Part shown: positions 41,830 to 50,838 of the stretch, piece by piece
How positions within the stretch are numbered: the stretch's first letter is position 1
How the letters are laid out: each line of letters opens with the position of its first letter
Assembly (NCBI GenBank): GCA_002347565.1
Contig: DDXR01000003.1
Coordinates: 1 to 54,717 of the forward strand
Length of the DNA stretch: 54,717 nucleotides
Direction: 5' to 3'
Source of the DNA: a bacterium UBP2_UBA2255
GTDB lineage: Bacteria > Edwardsbacteria > AC1 > EtOH8
Position numbers and translations under genes: made by a program
The notes under the pieces: model-generated
Told to the model about the DNA's origin: nothing
Seen by the model: only the letters and a program-made list of their open reading frames with translations
Databases searched by the model: none

Positions 41830-42290
41830 ACCGGGTTGCGCCCATAGCGGTTGTACTCATTCTTTTGCTAGCGCTCGTCACCGCGTTCGTCATCAGTGAA
41901 ACGCCGAAACCGCCCGATCTGGTGCGTGACCGTGAGGCGATTTTGACCGCAGCCGTGCAGGAGATCGTCCGCACAAATGAGGACAACACCAAAGGCTATC
42001 GTTTGTCCACATACTATATAGCGATCGATGATGGCGATCCCGAACCGGTGCTGCTACGGAAGTGGTCAGCGTTCGTCCGCTCCTCGCTCCGCCCGATTTC
42101 GCAGTACCACGGCCAACACGGATTGGTGATCGGTCTGCACCCCCGTCGTGCTGAGGTCATTGGTGACACGGTCAAACTGGGCTACGGGTTTCAATTCGGT
42201 CCGCTGCATGGACGCTGCGGGACCTTCGCTTTGACGCGGAAATTCGGCGTCTGGAACGTGGAATATTCGGGCGCGATTTACCAGTTATAG
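41826..42290 (+). CDS. Small membrane-anchored protein of unknown function
   Basis: 154 residues. One N-terminal membrane helix (about 5-23), then a soluble domain rich in beta strands. GTG start overlaps the macroglobulin stop in GTGA, so it is coupled to it. I do not recognise the family. Coupling suggests a partner of the macroglobulin at the membrane. Base composition is somewhat AT-richer than the macroglobulin gene. Confidence 0.65.
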   Translation: MNRVAPIAVVLILLLALVTAFVISETPKPPDLVRDREAILTAAVQEIVRTNEDNTKGYRLSTYYIAIDDGDPEPVLLRKWSAFVRSSLRPISQYHGQHGLVIGLHPRRAEVIGDTVKLGYGFQFGPLHGRCGTFALTRKFGVWNVEYSGAIYQL

Positions 42291-42373
42291 GGGTGACGAG
42301 CTAAGTGGTTTAATATCTACGCGTGGGAACGAATATATTGACACCTGTGGGATAGAAAGGGGACAGCCAGATG

Positions 42374-42406
42374 AAGCGGCGCATCCACGATGCGCCGCTT
42401 TCTTTT
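42374..42406 (+). terminator. Intrinsic terminator after the macroglobulin operon
   Basis: AAGCGGCGCATC and complement, 12-bp arms with a 3-base loop, then TCTTTT. An ATG at 42371 in frame with the next gene falls at its foot and is unlikely to be a start. Confidence 0.8.
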
Positions 42407-42454
42407 CGGAAATTTCCCGTGAAAAAAACGGGGTTTTGTGGTAGTATTGATGTT

Positions 42455-45229
42455 GTGGACAGCCGATCGACGTACGTACGAAGGCTCGCCGACATCGCGC
42501 CGGGCCAGCGGGAGCTGGCCGGCGGCAAGGCCGTCAATCTGGCGCGGCTGATAAGGGCCGGCCTAGCCGTACCCGAGGGCTTCTGCATCACCGCCGGGGC
42601 CTACCGCGAGTACGCGGAGAAGTGCGGCGTCGACGCCGGATCGATGCCGCCGCCCCGGATCCGCGAGCTGCTGGCCGGGGGGACGGTCCCCGCCGGCATC
42701 CAGCACCAGGTGCTGACCGCTTACCGGGAGCTGGTCGGGTCCTGCGGCGGGGACATCGGCGTGGCGGTGCGGTCCTCGGCCGGGTCGGAGGACCGGGCCG
42801 GGAGCTCGTTCGCCGGCCAGCATGACACGATCCTCAACGTGAGGACTCAGGACGCGCTGCTGGCGGCCCTCAAGGCATGCTGGGCCGGCCTGTGGACCGA
42901 CCGGGCCGCGGCCTACCGCGGCCAGAGCGGAATGGACCCGCGGTCGGTGGCAATGGCGGTGGTGGTGCAGGCGATGGTCGAGCCGGAATCGTCCGGCGTG
43001 ATTTTCACCTGCAACCCGGTCAGCGGCGACAGCGGCGAGCTGCTGGTCAACGCGGCCTGGGGCCTGGGAGAGGGTTTGGTGTCGGGGCGGATAACGCCCG
43101 ATGAGCTCGTCGTCGACCGGAAGACACTCAGGACGAAGCGGGCCCGGATCGCCGCAAAGAAAACGATGGTCGTCCCGGACGGGTCGGGCGTGATCGAGAC
43201 GCCGGTGCCATCGGCAATGATCAAGCGGCCGGTGTTGAGCGACGGGAAACTCACAGAGTTGGCGCGGATCGCCCTGACCGTCGAAACGCTGTTCGGCGGC
43301 GCGCAGGACATTGAATGGGCGTACCGGGGCGGAATGTTCCATCTGCTGCAGGCGCGGCCGGTGACGGCGGCGAGACCACCGGCGCCGCCCGACGTCGTCT
43401 GGGGTGACAGTGCCAACCGGAAGCTGGCGGCGAGCCACCTGATCTTCTGGTCGAACTGGAACACCCGTGAGAACATGCCGTACCCGCTCAAGCCCATGGC
43501 CTGGTCGTTCTTCAACGACATCCTGGTGCCGGAGATCAGCAGGGTGCTGTGGGGCGTGGGCCCGGACTCCGCCCTATCGCGCAGCAGCCACTTCATCGAC
43601 CTGATTGACGGCCGCGCCTACTGGAACATGTCGCTGCTGGCCGGGCACCCGTTCGCCGGTCGGATGATCATGCCGCTGCTGGGTCGCCTTGACCAGGAGG
43701 CGCACCGGACATTCGCGGACCTGGCCGCGTCCGGCGAGTTCAAGCCGGTACGGCCGGACCTGCCATGGTACCAGTTGGCCGGTCCCCTGGCCAAGGGGCT
43801 GAAGGCTTACGCCGCGTTCCCGTGGCTGGCCTCGCCCCGGTGGATCGAGCGCAAGGTCGCGGTCTTTTGGAAACAGGCGGAGGAGTATTGCCGCCTGCCC
43901 CTGGCTGCGCTGTCGGTCGCCGAGATGTTCGCCCAAGCCCGGCGCTACGGCCGCATCATCGCCGCCTTCGCCTTCCCGCTGCTGGTGATATCGAGCAAGT
44001 CGCTGCTGGGGCTGGCGGTGATCGCCCGGCTGGTCCGACGATGGCCCGAGCTGAGGGTCGACGACCTGCTGGCCGGCATCCCGGGGAACAAGACAACCGA
44101 GACCGCCCTGGAGTTGTACCGGTTGTCGCTGGCCCCAGAACCGGTGAAACGCGTGTTCGCTTCCCGGGAGGCCGTGACCCCCGGCGATGTCGCTGGTCTG
44201 GAGCGCGACCTTGATGGTTTGGCCGAGGGCCGCGAGTACCGGGTGCGGGTCGAGCGGTTCTTCGCCCTGTACGGACACCGCGGGATGAAGGACCTGGACG
44301 TGGGTCATCCCAGTTGGAACGAGGACCGGACCTACGTCTACCAGATGATCCGTTCGTACCTGAAGCTGGGCCGGGAGGACACCGATCCCCTGACACGGTT
44401 CGAGCAGGCCCGCCGGAAGCGGTTGGGACTGGAGGCCGAGATCGAACGGCGGCTGTCGTGTTCGCCGGCGGACCGGGCCATTCCAGTCCGCCGCTGGGTG
44501 TTCCGATGGGCGCTGCGGCTGGTGCACGATTTCTTCCCCTGGCGAGAGAACGAGAAATTCTACGGCATCAAGGTCTTCCCCGGCAGCCGGCGGATCATCG
44601 CCGAGACGGGACGCCGCTGGGCTTTGGCCGGGCTGATCGCGGATCCCGGAGACATCTTCTTTCTGACCATCCCCGAGGTCGAACGGCAGGAACAGGGCCG
44701 CGGGCCGGGCGGGGAAGCCATCAGAACGCTGGTCGCGCAGCGGCGGCCGGCGTGGGAACGGCAGGTCGATATCCCGGCGCTGTTCATCGTCCGCAGCGAC
44801 GGCCGGCCGGTGATCGACGCAGCGCCGCGGGCCGGTCAGAACCGGCTGTTCGGCATCGCGGCCTCGAGCGGCCGCGCCACCGGCATCGCCCGGATCGTCC
44901 GGGAGCCGGCCGAGGCCGGCCGGCTCCTCCCCGGCGAAATCCTGGTGGCGCCCTACACCGAGCCCGGCTGGGCGCCGTTGTTCCTGCTGGCCCGGGCGGT
45001 GGTGATGGAGGTGGGCGGCGCCGTCTGCCACGGCGCCATCGTGGCCCGCGAATACGGCATCCCGGCGGTGGTCGGCGCCACCGGCGCAACAGCCGCCATC
45101 CGGGACGGCGACCGGATCATCGTGGACGGTGATGCCGGCTCGGTCGAGATCATCGGCGCGGACGGGGCAGCGCCGGCCGGAGGAGAACGGTGCAATCATC
45201 CGAGCAGCATGGGGGCAGAGACCAGATGA
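42455..45229 (+). CDS. Rifampin phosphotransferase-like PEP/pyruvate dikinase-family protein
   Basis: 924 residues in three parts. ATP-grasp PPDK_N domain (about 5-310; GGKAVNLARL, VRSSAGSEDRAGSSFAGQ, QDIEWAYRGG ... LLQARPVT), a helical middle domain (about 325-760; WNTRENMPYPLKPMAWSFFN as in rifampin phosphotransferases), and a C-terminal swivelling phospho-His domain with GGAVCHGAIVAREYGIP (catalytic His). The family phosphorylates rifamycins or acts as PEP synthase. The middle domain argues for the former type, with substrate unproven. The GTG at 42455 is chosen because earlier starts lie in the terminator. Confidence 0.82.
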   Translation: MDSRSTYVRRLADIAPGQRELAGGKAVNLARLIRAGLAVPEGFCITAGAYREYAEKCGVDAGSMPPPRIRELLAGGTVPAGIQHQVLTAYRELVGSCGGDIGVAVRSSAGSEDRAGSSFAGQHDTILNVRTQDALLAALKACWAGLWTDRAAAYRGQSGMDPRSVAMAVVVQAMVEPESSGVIFTCNPVSGDSGELLVNAAWGLGEGLVSGRITPDELVVDRKTLRTKRARIAAKKTMVVPDGSGVIETPVPSAMIKRPVLSDGKLTELARIALTVETLFGGAQDIEWAYRGGMFHLLQARPVTAARPPAPPDVVWGDSANRKLAASHLIFWSNWNTRENMPYPLKPMAWSFFNDILVPEISRVLWGVGPDSALSRSSHFIDLIDGRAYWNMSLLAGHPFAGRMIMPLLGRLDQEAHRTFADLAASGEFKPVRPDLPWYQLAGPLAKGLKAYAAFPWLASPRWIERKVAVFWKQAEEYCRLPLAALSVAEMFAQARRYGRIIAAFAFPLLVISSKSLLGLAVIARLVRRWPELRVDDLLAGIPGNKTTETALELYRLSLAPEPVKRVFASREAVTPGDVAGLERDLDGLAEGREYRVRVERFFALYGHRGMKDLDVGHPSWNEDRTYVYQMIRSYLKLGREDTDPLTRFEQARRKRLGLEAEIERRLSCSPADRAIPVRRWVFRWALRLVHDFFPWRENEKFYGIKVFPGSRRIIAETGRRWALAGLIADPGDIFFLTIPEVERQEQGRGPGGEAIRTLVAQRRPAWERQVDIPALFIVRSDGRPVIDAAPRAGQNRLFGIAASSGRATGIARIVREPAEAGRLLPGEILVAPYTEPGWAPLFLLARAVVMEVGGAVCHGAIVAREYGIPAVVGATGATAAIRDGDRIIVDGDAGSVEIIGADGAAPAGGERCNHPSSMGAETR

Positions 45230-47052
45230 ACGATGCGATCAAGCGACTCGAGGCCGATCTGGCGGCCTGCCCGCCGGGCGACGCCGCCCGGCGGGTGGAA
45301 CTGCTGAACCGGCTGGGGCGCGAGCTGATGAATGTCGACGCCGCACGGGCGCTGGAGCTGGCGCAGGAGATCAAGCGCCTCTGCGCCGGGACGGGCGACC
45401 AACCAGGCTTGGCCGACGGCCTGGCCATGGAGGCCCAGGCCCGGTGCAACCTGTGCGATCTGGCCCGGGCCCGCGAGACCTGCCAGGAGGCGCTGCGGCT
45501 GCACGAGAAGCTGGGCAACGGCGCCGGCAAGGCGGCCGTGCTCAACACCCTGGGAAGGATCTACGCCCGGCAGGGGGACTACGCCAAGGCGCTGGTCAAC
45601 CACCTTTCGGCCATGCGCATCCACCAGGAGACCGGCGATCTTTCCGGCCAGGCTTCCGCGCTCAATAACATCGGCGCCGACTACGAACTGATGTCCGACT
45701 ACGAGAAAGCGCTGGAGCACTACTTCAGGAGCCTCGACATCAAGCGCCAGCTGGGCGACAAGCTGGGGCAGGCCGTCAGCCTGATGAACATCGGCGGCGT
45801 CTACGAGCAGCTGGACGACTTCAAGAAGGCGCTGTCCTGCCACGCCGACAGCATCGAGCTGTTTGGCTCCAGCGATGACGGGCGCCGGGGCGTCGCCTAC
45901 AACAACATGGGCGAGATCTACCGAAAGCAGGGAGAGCTCCAGAACGCGCTCAACCACTACCAACGGGCGCTGACCATCGTCGAGACGGCGGGCGACCGGC
46001 AGGCGGCGATCGGCGTCATGATCAACATCGGGCAGGTCAGCCTGGCGATGGGGCAGCCGGAGCGGGCCGAACGGCTGTTCAGCCGCGGGCTGCAGTCGGC
46101 CACCGCCATCGGCGACAAGCACCACCAGGCCGAGGCCCTGCTGGCGCTGGGCGAGCTGCTGCTGTCGCAGCAGCTGCGCGAGCAGGGGTCCGCCTTCCTG
46201 CGGCAGGCGCTCGACATTGGCAACGAGCTGCGGGCCCGGGCCGTGGTCCGCCGGGCGCACCAGATCATGGCCGAGGCCCACAAGCGGGAGGGCGAGCACC
46301 GGGAGGCGCTGGAGCACTTCGAGCATTTTCACCGGCTGGACAGGGAGATCTTCAGCGACGCCGCCGAGCGCAAGCGGCAGGGCTTGGCGGCTCAATTCGA
46401 CACCCAGCAGGCCGAGCGCAAGGCGGAGATCTTCAGGCTCAAGAACGTGGAGCTGGCGCAGGCCCTGGCCCAGCTCAAGGAGGTCAACCGGTCGCTGCAG
46501 CTGGCCGACGCCCAGAAGGCGAAGCTGGTCAACGCCCTCAACCGCAAGAACAAGCAGTTGGAGGCCATGGCCCGCGAGGATGCCCTGACCGGACTGCTCA
46601 ACCGGCGTTCGCTGGCCCTGGAGCTGGCCAGGGAGTTTTCGACGGCGCGGCGCTTCAAAAAGATGCTGATGGTGGCGATGATCGACATCGACCACTTCAG
46701 GAAGATCAACCAGGTCCACGGCCAACAGGCGGGCGACGAGGTGCTGAAGGCCGTGGCCGAGCTGGTCTGCAAGAATCTCCGGCTCAGCGATTCCGCGGGC
46801 CGGTTCGGCGGCGAGGAATACGCGATCGTATTGCCCGAGACGCCGCCCGAGGGCGCGCTGCTGGTGTGCGAGCGGATTCGCGACCAAGTGGAGCGCCACC
46901 GGTGGGCCAAGATCAGCGCGGGGCTGGCGGTAACGGTCAGCATCGGCCTGACCGGCGACCTGTCCGTGCCGGACCACGAGAAAATGCTGTCGGCCGCCGA
47001 CGCCAAGCTGGCCCAGGCCAAACGGGCCGGCCGCAACCGGGTGTGCGGATAG
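45226..47052 (+). CDS. TPR-GGDEF protein (putative diguanylate cyclase)
   Basis: 608 residues. About ten TPR units (20-390), a coiled coil (about 395-450), then a GGDEF domain with EDALTGLLNRRSL and the active-site GGEEY at 528-532. GGEE is an active variant; the final Tyr instead of Phe is common. It would make c-di-GMP in response to a partner bound by the repeats. No membrane helix. The ATG overlaps the dikinase stop in ATGA, so the two are translationally coupled, an unusual pair. Confidence 0.88.
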   Translation: MNDAIKRLEADLAACPPGDAARRVELLNRLGRELMNVDAARALELAQEIKRLCAGTGDQPGLADGLAMEAQARCNLCDLARARETCQEALRLHEKLGNGAGKAAVLNTLGRIYARQGDYAKALVNHLSAMRIHQETGDLSGQASALNNIGADYELMSDYEKALEHYFRSLDIKRQLGDKLGQAVSLMNIGGVYEQLDDFKKALSCHADSIELFGSSDDGRRGVAYNNMGEIYRKQGELQNALNHYQRALTIVETAGDRQAAIGVMINIGQVSLAMGQPERAERLFSRGLQSATAIGDKHHQAEALLALGELLLSQQLREQGSAFLRQALDIGNELRARAVVRRAHQIMAEAHKREGEHREALEHFEHFHRLDREIFSDAAERKRQGLAAQFDTQQAERKAEIFRLKNVELAQALAQLKEVNRSLQLADAQKAKLVNALNRKNKQLEAMAREDALTGLLNRRSLALELAREFSTARRFKKMLMVAMIDIDHFRKINQVHGQQAGDEVLKAVAELVCKNLRLSDSAGRFGGEEYAIVLPETPPEGALLVCERIRDQVERHRWAKISAGLAVTVSIGLTGDLSVPDHEKMLSAADAKLAQAKRAGRNRVCG

Positions 47053-47113
47053 GCGTGACCAACGGCCAAGAAGACCGCTATCCATCCGGTGCGAAATGTA
47101 GTATAATGGGGGG

Positions 47114-47539
47114 GTGAGCGACATGAACGCGGGCATAACGGTGCGGTACGGCCAGCTGGTCAAATTGTTCGAGCGGCTGCTTGCGGCGCTGGTCCTGGTC
47201 GGCGTGGTAATCTCGGCCGTCACGGGTGCGATGCACCTGGTGCGGCTGGACTGGACCGAGACCCAGACCTTCTACGAGCTGATCTACCGGATCCTGCTGC
47301 TGGTGATCGGCCTGGAGCTGGCCCGGATGCTGGTGACCCACAGCCTGGTGGCGGTGATGGAGCTGCTGGCCTTCGTAATCGCGCGCAAGATGCTGAAGCC
47401 CGATCTGACCGCGGCCGACATCGCGCTGTCGGTGCTGGCGTTCGTGGCCCTGATGGCGGCGCGGCGCTACCTGATTCGAGATCCCCAGGACAACGTCTGT
47501 CTGCCGCAGACCGATCTCGGCGGGAGCGGCCCGGCATGA
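47114..47539 (+). CDS. PsiE-family membrane protein
   Basis: 141 residues with four predicted helices (about 20-40, 57-77, 82-100, 107-123), in the pattern of phosphate-starvation-inducible PsiE proteins, whose biochemical role is unknown. GTG start at 47114, or ATG at 47123. A TATAAT box at 47102 lies just before the start, so a leaderless or very short 5' end is possible unless another promoter is used. The stop overlaps queF in ATGA. Confidence 0.7.
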   Translation: MSDMNAGITVRYGQLVKLFERLLAALVLVGVVISAVTGAMHLVRLDWTETQTFYELIYRILLLVIGLELARMLVTHSLVAVMELLAFVIARKMLKPDLTAADIALSVLAFVALMAARRYLIRDPQDNVCLPQTDLGGSGPA

Positions 47540-47928
47540 CGACGAAACGCAGATTCTTGACCCAGCTGGGCCGGCGGGTCCGACGCCCGGTCAGGAAGCT
47601 AGAGGCCTTCCCCAACCGCCATCCCGGGCGGGACTATCGGGTGATTATCGAAACTGACGAATTCACCGCGCTGTGTCCGATCACCGGCCAGCCGGACTTC
47701 GGCACCATCACCGTCAGCTACGTCCCGGACAAGCTGATCGTGGAGTCCAAGTCGCTTAAGCTCTACCTCTGGAGCTTCCGGCAGGAGGGGCACTTCCACG
47801 AGGAGGTCGTCAACCGCATCCTCGACGACCTGGTCAGGGCCATCAAGCCGCGCACCATGGAGGTCAAGGGAACCTTCAATGTGAGGGGCGGCATTGCCAT
47901 CACCGTGACCGCCGGGCATCCGGGCTAA
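47536..47928 (+). CDS. queF: NADPH-dependent 7-cyano-7-deazaguanine reductase QueF
   Basis: 130 residues of the short, unimodular QueF type. Active-site Cys in ALCPITGQPDFG and the substrate-binding VESKSLKLYLWSFR are intact. It reduces preQ0 to preQ1 in queuosine synthesis. It overlaps the PsiE-like gene upstream. QueD and QueC follow after a helicase gene. No preQ1 riboswitch is apparent in front. Confidence 0.95.
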   Translation: MTTKRRFLTQLGRRVRRPVRKLEAFPNRHPGRDYRVIIETDEFTALCPITGQPDFGTITVSYVPDKLIVESKSLKLYLWSFRQEGHFHEEVVNRILDDLVRAIKPRTMEVKGTFNVRGGIAITVTAGHPG

Positions 47929-47999
47929 ACGATCAACGACGGACAATGAACAGGTGAACGTGAAGCATTCATTTCTGCACTCGTCCAGGAAAGAGACAC

Positions 48000-49730
48000 A
48001 TGCCATTGCGTAGACTGATGTCGCTGTTCAAGCGCAAGAAAAAATCCCAATCACGGCGTGACGATGATACTGCGTCCAAGGAGGACATCGCCAGGCACAA
48101 GCACCACGCAGGCCCCACGGTGCATCAACAGCATGGCGCAGGCCGTTCTCACCCCGCCGGGGCCCAACAGCACAAACCGCCGCAGCAATCCCATCATCAA
48201 CCGCAGCGGCCGGCGCAGCACCACGGCCAGCACAAGCCGGCGCAGCCGACGCAGACACACCGCCAGGGCGGGCAGCGGCGCCCGGCCCAGCAGCCGCAGC
48301 ACGGGCGCCCGCGCCCGACGCAGCAGGTCGCCAGGCAGCCCGTTCACCAGGCCCCGCGGTCGGCCGCCCAGCACTCGGCGCGGCCGCAGCACGTCCCGCA
48401 TGTTCCCGCACCACCCGTCCGCGCCCCGCATGTCCCGCCGGCCCCCGCCCACCTTCCCCGTGCCCCGAAACCGGCGCCGGCCGGCCCGTCCCTGCGGTTC
48501 GACCAGCTGGGTCTGAAGCCGAACCTGCTGGAAGCAGTGATGGAAGAGGGCTACAGCGAACCCACGCCCATCCAGCAGCAGGCCATCCCAGTGGCACTGG
48601 CAGGCAGGGACATCCTGGGCTGCGCCCAGACCGGCACCGGCAAGACCGCGGCCTTCGCGCTGCCGATCCTGCAGAAACTGGACCGAGCCGAGGTGGTCAG
48701 CCAGCGTTACCACGACATCCGGGCGCTGATCGTCACGCCCACCCGGGAGCTGGCGGCCCAGATCGGCGAGAGCTTCAAGGCCTACGGCCGGCACACCAAG
48801 CGGAAGTACGCGGTGATCTACGGCGGCGTGTTCCAGGGCGTGCAGGTCAAGGCGATGTACGGCGGTGTCGACATCCTGGTGGCCACGCCGGGCCGGCTGC
48901 TGGACCTGATGCGGCAGCGGATGGTGCTGCTGCACAAGGTCGAGATCCTGGTGCTGGACGAGGCCGACCGGATGCTGGACATGGGGTTCATCAACGACAT
49001 CCAGCGGATCGTGGCCAAGGTGCCCAGCCGCCGCCAGACGCTGTTCTTCTCGGCCACCATGCCGCCCGAGATCCGCACGCTGGCCGGCGGCATCCTCGAC
49101 GACCCGGTGTCGATCGCGGTGACGCCGGACGTCTCCGCCGCCGAGACGGTCGACCACGTGCTGTACTACGTGGAGCGCGACGACAAGCCGGAGCTGCTGC
49201 GCCGGCTGCTGGCCGACCCCGGCATCAGCCGGGCGCTGGTGTTCACCCGCACCAAGGTGCGGGCCGACCGGGTGGCCCGCAAGCTGACGGCCTGGGGCAT
49301 CCCGGCCTCGGCCATCCACGGCGACAAGTCGCAGGGCGCGCGCGAACGGACGCTGGCGGCCTTCAAGAGCGGCGAGTCCCGTGTGCTGGTGGCGTCCGAC
49401 ATCGTGTCGCGCGGCATCGACATCGACGACATCTCCCACGTCATCAACTTCGACATCCCGCACGAGGCCGAGGCCTACGTCCATCGCATCGGCCGCACCG
49501 GACGGGCGGGCGCAACCGGCCGGGCCATCTCGTTCTGCGACCGCGACGAGCGCGACGACCTGCGCCAAATCGAGCGGCTACTGGGCCGGGCGATCCCGGT
49601 CGTCGCCGGACATCACGACGGCTCGGCCGCGCCGGAGTCCCGCCCGGCGGGGGGGAGCTCCGGAGGGACCGGAGCCAACCGGCTGCGGGGCCAGCACGGC
49701 CGGTCCGGGAACCGCCGCCGCAGGCGGTGA
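48000..49730 (+). CDS. DEAD-box RNA helicase (RhlE-like) with His/Gln/Pro-rich N-terminal extension
   Basis: 576 residues. Residues 1 to about 165 are low complexity, rich in His, Gln, Pro and Arg. The helicase core (about 170-540) has the Q motif TPIQQQAIPVAL, motif I AQTGTGKT, PTRELA, DEAD, SAT and HRIGRTGR in order. The C-terminus is a short Gly/Arg-rich tail. RhlE-type proteins remodel rRNA and degradosome RNAs. An extension at the N-terminus rather than the C-terminus is unusual. AGGAAAGAG precedes the ATG. Confidence 0.93.
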   Translation: MPLRRLMSLFKRKKKSQSRRDDDTASKEDIARHKHHAGPTVHQQHGAGRSHPAGAQQHKPPQQSHHQPQRPAQHHGQHKPAQPTQTHRQGGQRRPAQQPQHGRPRPTQQVARQPVHQAPRSAAQHSARPQHVPHVPAPPVRAPHVPPAPAHLPRAPKPAPAGPSLRFDQLGLKPNLLEAVMEEGYSEPTPIQQQAIPVALAGRDILGCAQTGTGKTAAFALPILQKLDRAEVVSQRYHDIRALIVTPTRELAAQIGESFKAYGRHTKRKYAVIYGGVFQGVQVKAMYGGVDILVATPGRLLDLMRQRMVLLHKVEILVLDEADRMLDMGFINDIQRIVAKVPSRRQTLFFSATMPPEIRTLAGGILDDPVSIAVTPDVSAAETVDHVLYYVERDDKPELLRRLLADPGISRALVFTRTKVRADRVARKLTAWGIPASAIHGDKSQGARERTLAAFKSGESRVLVASDIVSRGIDIDDISHVINFDIPHEAEAYVHRIGRTGRAGATGRAISFCDRDERDDLRQIERLLGRAIPVVAGHHDGSAAPESRPAGGSSGGTGANRLRGQHGRSGNRRRRR

Positions 49731-49789
49731 CGACACGGGCCGCCGGGCGCGGACGGAGAGAGCCGGCGGCGAACAGCGGGGAACGAGCG

Positions 49790-50161
49790 ATGTACTACGC
49801 CACGGTCATCAGGCATTTCTCGGCGGCCCATCACCTGCGTGACTACGCCGGCAAGTGCGAACGGGTGCACGGCCACAACTACAAGGTCGAGCTCCAGCTG
49901 AAATCGCCGGCGCTGGACCGCACCGGGATGGTGGCCGATTTCGTGCAGATGCGCGAGGAACTGGACCGGCTGCTGCAGCGCTTCGACCATCAGGACCTCA
50001 ACGAGATCAAGCCGTTCGACGCGCTCAACCCCACGGCCGAGAACATCGCCAAGCTGATCTACGAGGAGATGGCGCTGAAGTTCAGCTCCCGCAAGGTCAA
50101 GATCGGCTCGGTGACCGTGTGGGAGACCGAATCGTCATTCGCCAGCTATGCCGCGCACTAG
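49790..50161 (+). CDS. queD: 6-carboxytetrahydropterin synthase QueD
   Basis: 123 residues. Zinc histidines in SAAHHL and HGHNY, with the catalytic Cys in KCERVHGHNY. FVQMREELDRLL and DHQDLNE complete the family pattern. It converts dihydroneopterin triphosphate to carboxytetrahydropterin, the first dedicated preQ0 step. The ATG follows GGGGAACGAG. The 3' end overlaps queC by 14 bases. Confidence 0.92.
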   Translation: MYYATVIRHFSAAHHLRDYAGKCERVHGHNYKVELQLKSPALDRTGMVADFVQMREELDRLLQRFDHQDLNEIKPFDALNPTAENIAKLIYEEMALKFSSRKVKIGSVTVWETESSFASYAAH

Positions 50162-50831
50162 GAAGGCGGTCGTCCTGCTGTCCGGCGGCCTGGATTCGGC
50201 CACGGCGCTGTACTGGGCGCGGGCCAAGGGATACGACGCCCGCGGGCTGCTGTTCGACTACGGCCAGCGGCACGACCGCGAGCTGCGGTCGGCCATGGCG
50301 CTGTGCCAGCGGCTCCACATCGACTTCGAGCTGGTGCGGTTCTCCCTGCCCTGGCGCGGCAGCAGCCTGCTGGATCCGTCGCGCCCGCTGCCGCACCCGC
50401 GGACCCGGGCCGCGATCGGCACGCGGATCCCGTCCACCTACGTGCCGGGGCGCAACGCCATCTTCCTGGCGTTCGGGGCGTCCTACGCCGAGGCCGAGGG
50501 CTGCGGTGCCGTGGTGATCGGCGCCAACGCGCTGGACTACTCCGGGTACCCCGACTGCCGGCCGGATTTCATCCGGGCGATGGCCAGGGCCGTGACGCTG
50601 GGCACCAAGGCGGGCCGCGAGGGGCGGCCGGTCCGGATCCTGGCCCCGCTGCTCAAGCTCACCAAATCCCAGATCATCACGATGGGACTGCGCCTGGGCG
50701 TTCCCTACGAACTGACCTGGTCCTGTTATCGGGGCGGCCCGGTGCCCTGCGGCCGTTGCGATTCCTGCCGCCTGCGCGCCGCGGGCTTCGCGCGGGCAGG
50801 CCTGGCCGACCCCGCAATGCAACGGATCTGA
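50148..50831 (+). CDS. queC: 7-cyano-7-deazaguanine synthase QueC
   Basis: 227 residues. PP-loop VVLLSGGLDSATAL, VPGRNAIFLAFGASYAEA, and the zinc cysteines in SCYRGGPVPCGRCDSCRLR are all present. It makes preQ0 from carboxydeazaguanine with ATP and ammonia. It overlaps queD. QueE, the radical-SAM step between QueD and QueC, is not in the window. Confidence 0.95.
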   Translation: MPRTRKAVVLLSGGLDSATALYWARAKGYDARGLLFDYGQRHDRELRSAMALCQRLHIDFELVRFSLPWRGSSLLDPSRPLPHPRTRAAIGTRIPSTYVPGRNAIFLAFGASYAEAEGCGAVVIGANALDYSGYPDCRPDFIRAMARAVTLGTKAGREGRPVRILAPLLKLTKSQIITMGLRLGVPYELTWSCYRGGPVPCGRCDSCRLRAAGFARAGLADPAMQRI

Positions 50832-50838
50832 GCGCGCC

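Noticed and set aside
42371..42454. Earlier ATG start for the dikinase gene
   Set aside because: It lies at the foot of a clear intrinsic terminator, and the extra residues do not match the family. The GTG at 42455 fits the conserved start.
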